NCBI RefSeq assembly: GCF_019357415.1
Contig: NZ_CP048410.1
Coordinates: 2,754,501 to 2,818,500 of the forward strand
From: Gramella sp. MT6
Lineage (GTDB): Bacteria; Bacteroidota; Bacteroidia; Flavobacteriales; Flavobacteriaceae
DNA length: 64,000 nucleotides
Direction of reading: 5' to 3'
Shown: one piece after another, positions 1-8,568 of the stretch
Position numbering within the stretch: the stretch's first letter is position 1
How the letters are laid out: each line of letters begins with the position of its first letter
The notes under the pieces: generated by a model
What the model saw: the letters and a program-made list of their open reading frames with translations, nothing else
What the model was told of the DNA's origin: nothing
The model's database searches: none
Position numbers and translations under genes: made by a program

Positions 1-2335
1 AGCTCCCGTATTCCATACATAAGAAGCAGTACCCTGAACTTTTGAGGTGCTCGCATCAAGAGTGATGCTGGTAGTGTTACAATTTAATTCTTCGTTTCCG
101 GTAATTATAGCCTCCGCTGAAAGATCATCCTGAGTAACGGTTACAGAAGTTTGATCGGAACAACCATTGTCACTATCGGTTACAGTCACTGTATAATCTC
201 CAGGCTGAGTAACTTCGATAGTAGCTGAAGTAGCTCCAGTGCTCCATAAATAGGAAGCAGATCCTTGAACTGTTGATCCAGAAGCGTCTAAAGTTATATT
301 TGTTGTAGTACAATTAAGTTCTTCAACCCCAGTAATATCAGCAACAACCGGAGTAATATCCTGAGTTACGGTAACTGTAGTCTGAGCGGAACAACCATTA
401 TCACTATCAGTAACAGTAACTGTATAATCGCCAGGCTGGGTAACTTCGATAGAAGCTGAAGTAGCTCCGGTGCTCCAAAAATAGGAAGCATTCCCCTGAA
501 CTGTTGAGCCTGCTGCGTCTAATGTAATTTCGGTATTGGCACAGGTCAATTCTTCATTTCCGGAGATATCTGCTGTAACAGGTGTAATATCCTGAGTAAC
601 TAACACAGAGGTAGAATTTGAACATCCATTATCGCCATCGGTTACAGTTACATAATAAGTTCCAGGAGTGCTAACATTTAACGTAGCTGAAGTTCCTACT
701 TGAGGGCCATCTACGCTATTGGTATTCCATGAATACGAGGGTGTTCCCTGGAAGGTTGATCCTGAAGCGTCCAAAGTTATTTCGGTATTGGCACAGGTCA
801 ATTCTTCGTTTCCAGAGATATCTGCAGTTACCGGAGTAATGTCCTGAGTAACTACCACAGAGGCAGAATCTGAACATCCATTCTCAGCATCAGTTACAGT
901 CACAAAATAAGTCCCTGGTTCAGATACCAGTAAGCTAGACTCTGTACCAACCACAGTCCCTTCTAAGGTAACCCTGGTCCAGGAATATGTAGCAGGACCC
1001 TCCACTGTTGAACCTGAAGCGTCCAAAGTGATTTCAGTATTCGTACAGGTTAATTCTTCGTTTCCAGAGATTTCTGCGGTTACTGGAGTAATGTTCTGAG
1101 TAACTACCACAGAAGTAGAGTCAGAACACCCATTATCCTCATCTGTTACGGTTAAATAATAAGTTCCAGGATCGCTAACAGTTAAAGTTGCTGAAGTTCC
1201 TACCTGGGTTCCATCAGCACTATTAGTATTCCATGAATAAGAAGCTGGTCCTTGCACAGTTGAACCTGAAGCGTCTAAAGTAATTTCGGTATTGGCACAT
1301 GTCAATTCTTCGTTTCCTGAGATATCTGCAGTAACAGGGGTAATGTCCTGAGTAACTACAACAGAAGTGGAAGCGGAACATCCATTATCGGCATCGGTTA
1401 CAGTTACATAATAGGTGCCAGGAGAGCTAACAGCTAAAGTTGCTGAAGTACCTACCTGTGTTCCATCAGCGCTATTGGTATTCCATGAATAGGAAGCTGT
1501 TCCCTGGAAAGTTGAACCTGAAGCGTCTAAAGTAATTTCGGTATTGGCACAGGTTAATTCTTCATTTCCTGAGATATCGGCAGTTACTGGAGTAATGTCT
1601 TGAGTAACTTCTACAGAGGTCGAATCTGAACAACCATTATCAGTGTCAGTCACAGTAACATAAAAGGTTCCAGGGGAGCTGACATTCAATGTTGAAGAAG
1701 TTCCAACCTGTGTTCCATCCGCGCTAGTTGTATTCCATGAGTATGATACATTACCCTGGGCAGTTGAAGTTGAAGCGTCTAAAGTTATTTCGGTATTGGC
1801 ACAGGTAAGTTCTGCATTCCCTGTGATACTGGCTGTTACAGGAGATATATCCTGAGTTACCTCCACCGAAGTAGAAGCAGAACATCCATTGTCACTATCG
1901 GTCACCGTTACAAAGTAGGTTCCCGGGGAAGTTACCTGTAAAGTAGAAGAAGTTCCAACCTGGGCTCCGGTAGCAGAATCGGTATTCCAGGAATAAGAAG
2001 CGGTGCCTTGCACTGTAGATGCACCTGCGTCCAGAGTAATGCTTGAAGTAGTACAATTAAGCTCTTCATTTCCTGAAATTTGTGCGTTAACAGCTGTTTT
2101 ATCCTGAAGAACCGTTACAGTTTCTGAATTTGAACATCCTGTTTCCTCATCTGTAATGGTTACCGTGTAATCTCCGGGAGAACTAACATCTATCGATGCA
2201 GTTGAAGCACCGGTATTCCATGAATAGGAAGGAGTTCCTTGTAAACCAGTTGCCTGTCCGGTTAATGTAATACTTTCATTGTTGCAATTTATTTCTTCAT
2301 TTCCGGTGATTTCAGCTTCAATGCCAACTACCGTA
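1..2335 (-). repeat. Tandem Ig-like repeat array, about ten units of 231-252 bp
   Basis: Ten units are recognisable from the recurring I-x-G-N-E-E-L-x-C core; the last is cut by the window edge. Units come in two lengths. The short form (about 77 residues) has WNTGA or WSTGATSASIEV and PGDYTVT. The long form (about 84 residues) has WNTNSADGTQVGTSATL and PGTYYVT. From the N-terminus the order is one short, six long, then at least three short. Neighbouring units are very similar in nucleotide sequence, consistent with recent duplication or gene conversion. Confidence 0.85.
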
Positions 2336-3225
2336 ATATTAAATGAACAGATCTTTTGTTTTATTGTACCGTCTGGATCTGTATAGGTTGCAACATATTG
2401 TAGATCATAAGATCCAACCGGATAAAAGCCTTTTGTAGGACCGGAAACTGTAAAATCTACACCACCGCTACAGCCATCATCATATAAAATTCCGTCTACA
2501 GCAATTATAGTATCACCGGTATTAGCTTTTGGTGGTCGGTTTCCTCTATATGTAAAAACATATTGTAATCTATATACTCCTGTTGAAGAAATCGTGAAAT
2601 CATATGTTGTTTGTGCGGCAGTTACACTTGTGTAAGATCCACTTGGAATGGCTGAACCGCTTTCAGGGATAAGGAATAATTCAATTCCATAATCTCCTTC
2701 ATTATAGGTTAAATCGATAGAAGTGGTTGAACCTTGTTCAAGAACAAGGTAAGGAGTTGTAATAACTGATTTTTTACTACCATCTGCGTTATTATTGTTA
2801 CTGGAAAATAGTTTTACATAACCCCCGTCGGTTCCAACCCTTTGGATGTAAGTAAAATCCCAGCAATCCTTGCCAAGTAAAGCTTCGTTCAGCTCAAAAA
2901 GCATTTGGAAATTCCCAGTACTACCCGTATTGGTACAGGTCTGTGAAATTCTCGGAGTGGTCCAGGTTACCTGTGCGCCATACTCTCCCAATTCATTGGC
3001 AGTATCGGCACATAATACCTGATCATCAGGACAGCTGTCAAAAGTAATACATGGATCCCCATCTATGGTACTTGAGCTAGTCTGGCCATAAGAATTTGAG
3101 AATATAAAAAAGAGCCCTAACAGAATTAACTGGCCATAAGAGGACACTTTATCCCGGAAATCAAAGCCCTGTAATGGACTATTCAATTTTCCGTAATTAC
3201 TTTTAGTAGTAGTTTTCCAAATCAT
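1..3225 (-). CDS. Repeat-rich surface adhesin-like protein (SprB/HYR type), 3' end outside window
   Basis: This reading frame starts at an ATG at 3225 and stays open to base 1, giving 1075 codons with the C-terminus missing. The N-terminus has a long basic lead, a hydrophobic stretch (residues about 32-44) and a YG/Q cleavage-like site, so it looks exported. Residues about 50-290 form a Cys-containing domain, ending in a HYR-like section (FTVSGP..., then CSFNITVVG). About ten Ig-like repeats of 77-84 residues follow, each with a core like GNEELTCANTEITLDASGST, then YSWNT and GTYYVTVTD.DNGCS. Such repeats are known from SprB-type adhesins and other type IX-secreted proteins of Bacteroidota; the sorting domain would lie at the missing C-terminus. 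A role in adhesion or gliding is inference. The gene stands alone, divergent from pdxH. Confidence 0.88.
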   Translation of the reverse strand, partial: MIWKTTTKSNYGKLNSPLQGFDFRDKVSSYGQLILLGLFFIFSNSYGQTSSSTIDGDPCITFDSCPDDQVLCADTANELGEYGAQVTWTTPRISQTCTNTGSTGNFQMLFELNEALLGKDCWDFTYIQRVGTDGGYVKLFSSNNNNADGSKKSVITTPYLVLEQGSTTSIDLTYNEGDYGIELFLIPESGSAIPSGSYTSVTAAQTTYDFTISSTGVYRLQYVFTYRGNRPPKANTGDTIIAVDGILYDDGCSGGVDFTVSGPTKGFYPVGSYDLQYVATYTDPDGTIKQKICSFNITVVGIEAEITGNEEINCNNESITLTGQATGLQGTPSYSWNTGASTASIDVSSPGDYTVTITDEETGCSNSETVTVLQDKTAVNAQISGNEELNCTTSSITLDAGASTVQGTASYSWNTDSATGAQVGTSSTLQVTSPGTYFVTVTDSDNGCSASTSVEVTQDISPVTASITGNAELTCANTEITLDASTSTAQGNVSYSWNTTSADGTQVGTSSTLNVSSPGTFYVTVTDTDNGCSDSTSVEVTQDITPVTADISGNEELTCANTEITLDASGSTFQGTASYSWNTNSADGTQVGTSATLAVSSPGTYYVTVTDADNGCSASTSVVVTQDITPVTADISGNEELTCANTEITLDASGSTVQGPASYSWNTNSADGTQVGTSATLTVSDPGTYYLTVTDEDNGCSDSTSVVVTQNITPVTAEISGNEELTCTNTEITLDASGSTVEGPATYSWTRVTLEGTVVGTESSLLVSEPGTYFVTVTDAENGCSDSASVVVTQDITPVTADISGNEELTCANTEITLDASGSTFQGTPSYSWNTNSVDGPQVGTSATLNVSTPGTYYVTVTDGDNGCSNSTSVLVTQDITPVTADISGNEELTCANTEITLDAAGSTVQGNASYFWSTGATSASIEVTQPGDYTVTVTDSDNGCSAQTTVTVTQDITPVVADITGVEELNCTTTNITLDASGSTVQGSASYLWSTGATSATIEVTQPGDYTVTVTDSDNGCSDQTSVTVTQDDLSAEAIITGNEELNCNTTSITLDASTSKVQGTASYVWNTGA

Positions 3226-3823
3226 ATCAATAATGTTTAGAATTATCAAATTTGTTTATATCGGTGTTAGCGATAGTGTTTAATAATTTCAATAGCTTGA
3301 CTTTCAGAGAAAATCAATTACATCTGATTTGGGGCGTTCAGTATGAAAAAACAAGGGTTAAAAAACACCTGGTAATCTTGAGGAATTACCTATAGAAGTG
3401 TGGGGGTGACTCTATTATGGTGTAATTATGGTGTAAAACTATTACAACTAATTCGTTAAAGAAGAGGATTTAAAAACTTTTAGATATAACGGGGAATAAA
3501 TTCGGTAAAATGCATAATTTTTCTTTTTGTCCCCCTTCAAAATGGTGATATTTTCCCGATTAATTGTAGGAATTTTGTAGGAAGAGTTTGAAAATGATAG
3601 GGGAAAACCCTAATAAATTGACCAAAAAAGCGGAATTAAAGCTCTGAAATTAGGTGATTTACATAGATTTATTTTGTAGTCTTTTCCAGTTCAATTGAGA
3701 GTTAATTCTGTAAAAATATAATTGGCAATCTTACCCTTTAACGGTGATATGTGTTATAAAACAGAAGACGGCTTTAATTCAAATAAAAACATTTCAGCCT
3801 TGTTTAATAATCTTGTAAATTGC
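3226..3823. other. Long intergenic region between adhesin and pdxH, with operator-like repeats
   Basis: This 598-bp AT-rich stretch separates two divergent genes. No convincing gene is visible; the open frame running from a TTG at 3722 into pdxH is treated as untranslated. Visible structure: an exact tandem 11-mer TTATGGTGTAA at 3415-3436, and a palindrome TAGGG-GAAAA-CCCTA at 3598-3612. No perfect TAnnTTTG box with a -33 partner was found for either gene. Confidence 0.6.
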
Positions 3824-4489
3824 ATGAAACTTTCCAAAGAAATGCAGAAGGACCTTAAAGACTATCGAAAATCATACGAAAAAGGAGAATTAAAGGAGTC
3901 TGATATTCCCAGAGAGCCTTTAGAATTATTTCAATCCTGGTTTCAGCTTGCAGACGAGTCTGAAAATGTGGAAGAAGCCAATGCCATGAATATTTCTACG
4001 GTTGGAAAAGACATGATCCCTTTATCCAGAATTGTTCTCCTTAAAAGCTTTAGTAAAGAGGGATTTACTTTTTTTACTAATTATGACTCACAGAAAGGGA
4101 AAGCAATAAGTGAAAATCCGCAATGTTGTATATCATTTTTCTGGCCATCTTTAGAAAAGCAAATTATAATTCAGGGAAAAGTTTCTAAAATTCCGGAGAA
4201 AGAATCTGAAGAGTATTTTCAAAGCCGTCCCCGCGGCAGTCAGCTTGGCGCTAAGGCTTCAGATCAAAGCTCATCAATTCCTTCGAGAGAACATCTGGAA
4301 TCAAAGCTTAATGATCTTGAAGAGAAATATAAGGAAGGAGAAATCCCAAAACCAGAGAATTGGGGTGGATATATTGTAAAGCCTTTTAAATTTGAATTCT
4401 GGCAGGGCCGTAAAAGCAGGTTGCATGACAGGATCCTCTTCTCTTATATTTCTGAAAATAACTGGAAAATTGAACGACTAGCACCTTAA
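3824..4489 (+). CDS. pdxH: Pyridoxamine 5'-phosphate oxidase
   Basis: This FMN enzyme oxidises pyridoxamine- or pyridoxine-5'-phosphate to pyridoxal 5'-phosphate, the last step of vitamin B6 cofactor synthesis and salvage. The 221-residue product has the family's signatures in order: SRIVLLK and FTFFTNYDSQKGK (FMN binding), SRPRGSQLGA, and the C-terminal FEFWQGRKSRLHDR with a final WKIERLAP. I chose the ATG at 3824 because it gives the usual family length and begins just before the conserved helix; a TTG at 3722 would add 34 residues that do not look like the family. The next gene, sixA, starts 3 bp after the stop, so this probably leads the polyphosphate operon. The cytosolic role and function are secure. 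Confidence 0.95.
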   Translation: MKLSKEMQKDLKDYRKSYEKGELKESDIPREPLELFQSWFQLADESENVEEANAMNISTVGKDMIPLSRIVLLKSFSKEGFTFFTNYDSQKGKAISENPQCCISFFWPSLEKQIIIQGKVSKIPEKESEEYFQSRPRGSQLGAKASDQSSSIPSREHLESKLNDLEEKYKEGEIPKPENWGGYIVKPFKFEFWQGRKSRLHDRILFSYISENNWKIERLAP

Positions 4490-4492
4490 AAT

Positions 4493-4978
4493 ATGAAAAG
4501 ATTAATCTTAGTTAGACATGGAAAATCCTCATGGGATAATGATCTGCCAGACCATAAAAGACCTTTAAAAAAAAGAGCATATAATGATGCGAAAGTAGTT
4601 TTAAATGCTTTTCAGAATTTCTATGAGCCAGGAGCGCTTTTTTGGACCAGTTATGCGGTGAGAGCACATGAAACTGCCAAATTATTTAAGGAAAGGCTGA
4701 ATGTTCCCGATAAAGATTTTGTAGTGAAAGAGGATCTATATACCTTCAACCAAAATGAACTTTTGTCGGTAATAAGATCATGTGAAGATGATATCCCACG
4801 TTTAATTGTTTTTGGCCATAATCCAGCTATGACCATACTCGTGAACTCTCTTGGTGACAAGAAAATAGACAATCTTCCTACAACCGGTTTGTGTGTTATA
4901 GACTTTGAGGTGGATTCCTGGAAAGAAGTTCGAAAAGGCAAAACAATTCTAACCTTACTGCCTAAAAACCTACGATAG
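4493..4978 (+). CDS. sixA: SixA-type phosphohistidine phosphatase
   Basis: This is a 161-residue member of the histidine phosphatase (phosphoglycerate mutase-like) superfamily. The N-terminal LVRHGKSSW carries the RHG motif with the phospho-accepting His at residue 9, and VFGHNPAM holds the second catalytic His. The short length and lack of an insert fit SixA, which in Escherichia coli removes phosphate from phosphohistidine proteins. The gene lies 3 bp after pdxH and 6 bp before ppk1, so it is very likely co-transcribed. Ppk1 itself works through phosphohistidines, which makes the pairing suggestive, but the substrate here is unknown. Confidence 0.85.
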   Translation: MKRLILVRHGKSSWDNDLPDHKRPLKKRAYNDAKVVLNAFQNFYEPGALFWTSYAVRAHETAKLFKERLNVPDKDFVVKEDLYTFNQNELLSVIRSCEDDIPRLIVFGHNPAMTILVNSLGDKKIDNLPTTGLCVIDFEVDSWKEVRKGKTILTLLPKNLR

Positions 4979-4984
4979 ATCTTT

Positions 4985-7087
4985 ATGGCCGAAAAACGTT
5001 ATATAAACAGAGAATTAAGCTGGTTATCTTTTAATGCCAGAGTTTTACAGGAAGCCGCAGATGAAACGGTACCATTAATTGAAAGACTTAGATTTTTAGG
5101 GATCTTTTCCAATAATCTTGATGAATTTTTTAAGGTAAGATATGCAACCGTAAAGCGTATTGACCTTGCCGGGAAAGCGGGGAAAAAAGTTCTCGGTGGA
5201 ATAAAGGCGAACAAGTTACTTGAAGAGATCACCAAAATTGTTATAGATCAACAATCTGAAAGTTTGAAGATCCTTGATGATATTCAAACGAAGTTGAAAT
5301 CTCATAACATCCATATAATAAACGAGGACCAGGTAACCCGCAATCAAAAGGAATTCATCAAGAATTTCTTCCTGAGCAAGGTTAGTCCGGCCCTTGTTAC
5401 CATCATTTTGAATGACCTGCCTGAAATGCCTTCTCTTAAGGATAGCGCAGCTTATTTAGCGGTTAAGATGGTGATGGCTGAAGAAGCTGAAGGTTCACAG
5501 GGAATTTCAGGCAATATTAAACGTCAAACCAAGGAGAAGCGATTTGTACTTATCGAGATACCAAGGAACATTGAAAGGTTTGTTGTATTACCTGAAGAGG
5601 ATGGAAAGCAATATGTTATTCTTCTTGATGATCTTATAAGATATAATCTCAACACGATATTCAATATTTTTAAATATGAAAGCCTTTCGGCTCATATGAT
5701 CAAGATCACCCGGGATGCTGAGCTAGATCTGGACAGTGATCTTAGTAAAAGCTTTATAGAAAAAATTTCAGATAGCGTTAAGGACAGGATCAAAGGTGAT
5801 CCCGTTAGGTTCGTTTATGATAAAAATATTGATAGTGATACCCTTACTTATCTTATGAATAAGATGGGGATCGATGCCACAGATAGTATTATCCCAGGTG
5901 GGCGCTACCACAATAGAAGGGATTATATGGATTTCCCGAGCCTGGGAGGGCCAGAACTACAATATGAAGTAAGAGAACCCTTGCCTATACCAGGATTAAT
6001 TCTTCAAACAAGTGTCTTAAAAGGTATTGCAGACAAAGATTACTTACTTTATACTCCTTACCAGAGTTTTGCCTATGTGGTTAAATTTTTACGAGAAGCC
6101 GCACTGGATCCAAAGGTTAAGACCATAAAGATCACAATTTACAGGCTTGCTAAGATCTCGCACATTGCCAGCTCTTTGATCAATGCTGTGAAGAATGGTA
6201 AAAAAGTGACTGTACAGATCGAACTCAGGGCAAGATTTGATGAGGTAGCGAACATTAGATATGCAGAGCAAATGCAGGAGGAAGGCGTCAATCTAATTTT
6301 TGGTGTCCCTGGACTTAAGGTCCATTGTAAAACCTGTGTAATAGAAAGGGAAGAGGACGGAAAGCTAAGAAGATATGGATTTATAAGCACTGGGAACTTC
6401 AACGAAAGTACTTCCAGGGTATATACAGATTACACTTTGTTTACTGCAGATCCTGAAATTCTGAAGGAGGTGAACATGGTATTTGATTTCTTTGAGACCA
6501 ATTATAAAGTGAACAAATACAAGCATCTCATCGTTTCTCCACATTATACCCGTCACGTTATCTATAATTTGATCCAGAATGAGATAGACAATGCCAGGAA
6601 TGGGAAACCTTCAGGAATTAGACTGAAGTTGAACAGCCTTTCTGATAATGGGGTGATCGATAAGTTATATAACGCCAGCAAAGCCGGGGTAAAGATCAAG
6701 CTAATTGTTAGAGGTATTTGCTGCCTGGTGCCGGGAGTTCCAGGTCTAAGTGAAAATATCGAAGCAATAAGTATCGTAGATAAGTTTCTGGAGCACCCGC
6801 GTGTATTCATTTTTGAGAATAATACAGACAATAAAGTTTACATATCTTCTGCAGATTTTATGACAAGAAACCTTGATCAGCGAGTTGAAATTTCCTGTCC
6901 TGTTTATGATAAGGATATCAAGCAGGAGCTTATAGAGACCTTCGATATCAGCTGGAATGACAATGTGAAAGCCAGGAATCACTGCAGGGGAATGGAAAAC
7001 CCATATAGAGAAAGCAAAGGAACTAAAATAAGGTCTCAGTTTGCCTTATATGACTATTATTTAAGAAAAACAGATATTCAGGAATAA
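4985..7087 (+). CDS. ppk1: Polyphosphate kinase 1
   Basis: This enzyme reversibly transfers the gamma-phosphate of ATP to inorganic polyphosphate. The 700-residue length is normal. The N-terminal domain starts with NRELSWLSFNARVLQEA. The head domain follows, then the two phospholipase D-like catalytic domains. GLKVHCKTCV carries the autophosphorylated His, and GFISTGNFNESTSRVYTDY the second conserved stretch. The residue after the catalytic His is Cys where many homologues have Ala, a minor difference. The stop codon overlaps the ppx start by one base (TAATG), so synthesis and degradation enzymes are probably translationally coupled. Confidence 0.96.
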   Translation: MAEKRYINRELSWLSFNARVLQEAADETVPLIERLRFLGIFSNNLDEFFKVRYATVKRIDLAGKAGKKVLGGIKANKLLEEITKIVIDQQSESLKILDDIQTKLKSHNIHIINEDQVTRNQKEFIKNFFLSKVSPALVTIILNDLPEMPSLKDSAAYLAVKMVMAEEAEGSQGISGNIKRQTKEKRFVLIEIPRNIERFVVLPEEDGKQYVILLDDLIRYNLNTIFNIFKYESLSAHMIKITRDAELDLDSDLSKSFIEKISDSVKDRIKGDPVRFVYDKNIDSDTLTYLMNKMGIDATDSIIPGGRYHNRRDYMDFPSLGGPELQYEVREPLPIPGLILQTSVLKGIADKDYLLYTPYQSFAYVVKFLREAALDPKVKTIKITIYRLAKISHIASSLINAVKNGKKVTVQIELRARFDEVANIRYAEQMQEEGVNLIFGVPGLKVHCKTCVIEREEDGKLRRYGFISTGNFNESTSRVYTDYTLFTADPEILKEVNMVFDFFETNYKVNKYKHLIVSPHYTRHVIYNLIQNEIDNARNGKPSGIRLKLNSLSDNGVIDKLYNASKAGVKIKLIVRGICCLVPGVPGLSENIEAISIVDKFLEHPRVFIFENNTDNKVYISSADFMTRNLDQRVEISCPVYDKDIKQELIETFDISWNDNVKARNHCRGMENPYRESKGTKIRSQFALYDYYLRKTDIQE

Positions 7088-7989
7088 TGATAAAGCAAAG
7101 AACTTACGCAGCGATAGATATTGGATCAAATGCAGTCAGGCTTCTGGTTTCAACGATCACCGAGAAGGAAGGTATGGAAACTAACTTCAGAAAAACATCG
7201 CTGGTGCGTGTACCTATTAGGCTTGGTGCAGATGTTTTCTTAAAGCAAAAGGTTTCTGATAAAAATAGAGCCCGGGTTATTGACACTATGCAGGCTTTTA
7301 ATTTATTAATGAAGTCTCATGGAGTTGAGAAATATAAGGCGTATGCGACTTCGGCAATGAGGGAAGCAAAGAATGCCGTTGAAATTGCCAGAACGGTAAA
7401 AGAAAAAACAGGTATTGAAATTGAAGTTATAGATGGTAGCCATGAAGCGGCGATCATTGCAGTGACAGATCTTCACGCGTTGATCCAGAACGATTGCAAT
7501 TACCTTTATGTTGATGTAGGAGGGGGAAGTACAGAATATACAATGTACAGCAATGGCAAAACGATTGCTTCAAGATCTTTTAAGGTTGGAACGGTAAGAA
7601 TGATGGAGGACCTGGTGGAACATAAAACCTGGGAAGAAATGCAGGACTGGGTAAAACAAACTACAAAGGATTATGATGATATAGACCTGATAGGATCTGG
7701 AGGAAACATCAATAATATTTTTAAGACCAGTGGTAAAAAGGAAGGTAAACCCTTAAGTCTTAAGTATCTTAAAGATTACGACGAAAAACTGAATTCATAT
7801 ACTTATGAAGAAAGGATCACAGAACTGGATCTTAAAAATGACCGGGCAGATGTGATTATCCCTGCGTCGAAGATCTATGTCAATTCTATGAAGTGGGCCA
7901 AAGCTAACTGGATCTACGTTCCAAAAATCGGACTTGCAGATGGGATCATTAAATCACTTTATAATGAATCTAAAAGGAAGAAATCCTAA
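7087..7989 (+). CDS. ppx: Exopolyphosphatase, short Ppx/GppA family
   Basis: This is a 300-residue ASKHA-fold phosphatase with the phosphate-1 motif AAIDIGSNAVRLLV near the N-terminus and the phosphate-2 motif YVDVGGGSTEYT near residue 140. It would release orthophosphate from polyphosphate ends, or hydrolyse (p)ppGpp-type nucleotides; the sequence alone does not separate the two. The placement after ppk1 favours polyphosphate. It lacks the C-terminal HD-like domain of the 500-residue E. coli enzyme, which is common in Bacteroidota. Its stop overlaps the stop of the convergent miaE by 4 bp, leaving no room for a terminator between them. Confidence 0.92.
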   Translation: MIKQRTYAAIDIGSNAVRLLVSTITEKEGMETNFRKTSLVRVPIRLGADVFLKQKVSDKNRARVIDTMQAFNLLMKSHGVEKYKAYATSAMREAKNAVEIARTVKEKTGIEIEVIDGSHEAAIIAVTDLHALIQNDCNYLYVDVGGGSTEYTMYSNGKTIASRSFKVGTVRMMEDLVEHKTWEEMQDWVKQTTKDYDDIDLIGSGGNINNIFKTSGKKEGKPLSLKYLKDYDEKLNSYTYEERITELDLKNDRADVIIPASKIYVNSMKWAKANWIYVPKIGLADGIIKSLYNESKRKKS

Positions 7990-8567
7990 CCGTGGATACT
8001 TTCTTTAGTTCCAAGATCCTTCATGACCTGCGCCTCATATTCTAAAAGGTCCTGCCATTTCTGATCTACTGTTTCTCTATCGCCATACTTTCTGGCGAAT
8101 TTAAGGAACATCGTGTAATGATTTGCTTCGCTTACCATTAGGTCGCGGTAGAATTTGGCAAGCTCTTTATCTTCAAGTTCTTCTGAAAGCAGCCTGAACC
8201 TTTCACAACTCCTTGCTTCAATAAGGCCTGCTATAAGTAAGCGGTGAACTAACTGCGTAGCCCTGCTGCCGCCTTTTGGAAAAAACTCTCTTAATTTAAT
8301 TACGTATTCATCTTTTCGATCCCATCCCATGGTGAAGCCCATTTTCAGAATACGATCGTGCACCATTTTAAAATGACCCATTTCTTCCCTGGCTAAAGCG
8401 GTCATCGCGGTTACCAATTCAGAATATTCCGGGTAGGTAACTATCAGTGAGATAGCGGTAGATGCGGCTTTTTGCTCGCAATAAGCGTGGTCTACAAGAA
8501 TTTCTTCAATATTCTTTTCGGCGATACCTGCCCATCTCGGGTCTGTGGGTAATTTAAGTCCTAACAT
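7986..8567 (-). CDS. miaE: tRNA-(ms2io6A)-hydroxylase-like di-iron protein
   Basis: This 193-residue ferritin-like four-helix protein carries iron ligands in EEILVDHAYCE, REEMGHF, EARSCERF and SEANHYTMF, spaced as in MiaE. MiaE hydroxylates the isopentenyl group of ms2i6A37 in tRNA using O2. It starts 1 bp after the dnaX stop, so it probably depends on the dnaX transcript. The end of the gene overlaps ppx by 4 bp in convergent orientation. Family assignment is good; hydroxylation of ms2i6A in this organism is inferred. Confidence 0.88.
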   Translation of the reverse strand: MLGLKLPTDPRWAGIAEKNIEEILVDHAYCEQKAASTAISLIVTYPEYSELVTAMTALAREEMGHFKMVHDRILKMGFTMGWDRKDEYVIKLREFFPKGGSRATQLVHRLLIAGLIEARSCERFRLLSEELEDKELAKFYRDLMVSEANHYTMFLKFARKYGDRETVDQKWQDLLEYEAQVMKDLGTKESIHG

Positions 8568-8568
8568 A

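Noticed and set aside
3722-3823. TTG-started extension of pdxH by 34 residues
   Set aside because: The extra residues do not resemble the family, and the ATG at 3824 gives the normal length.
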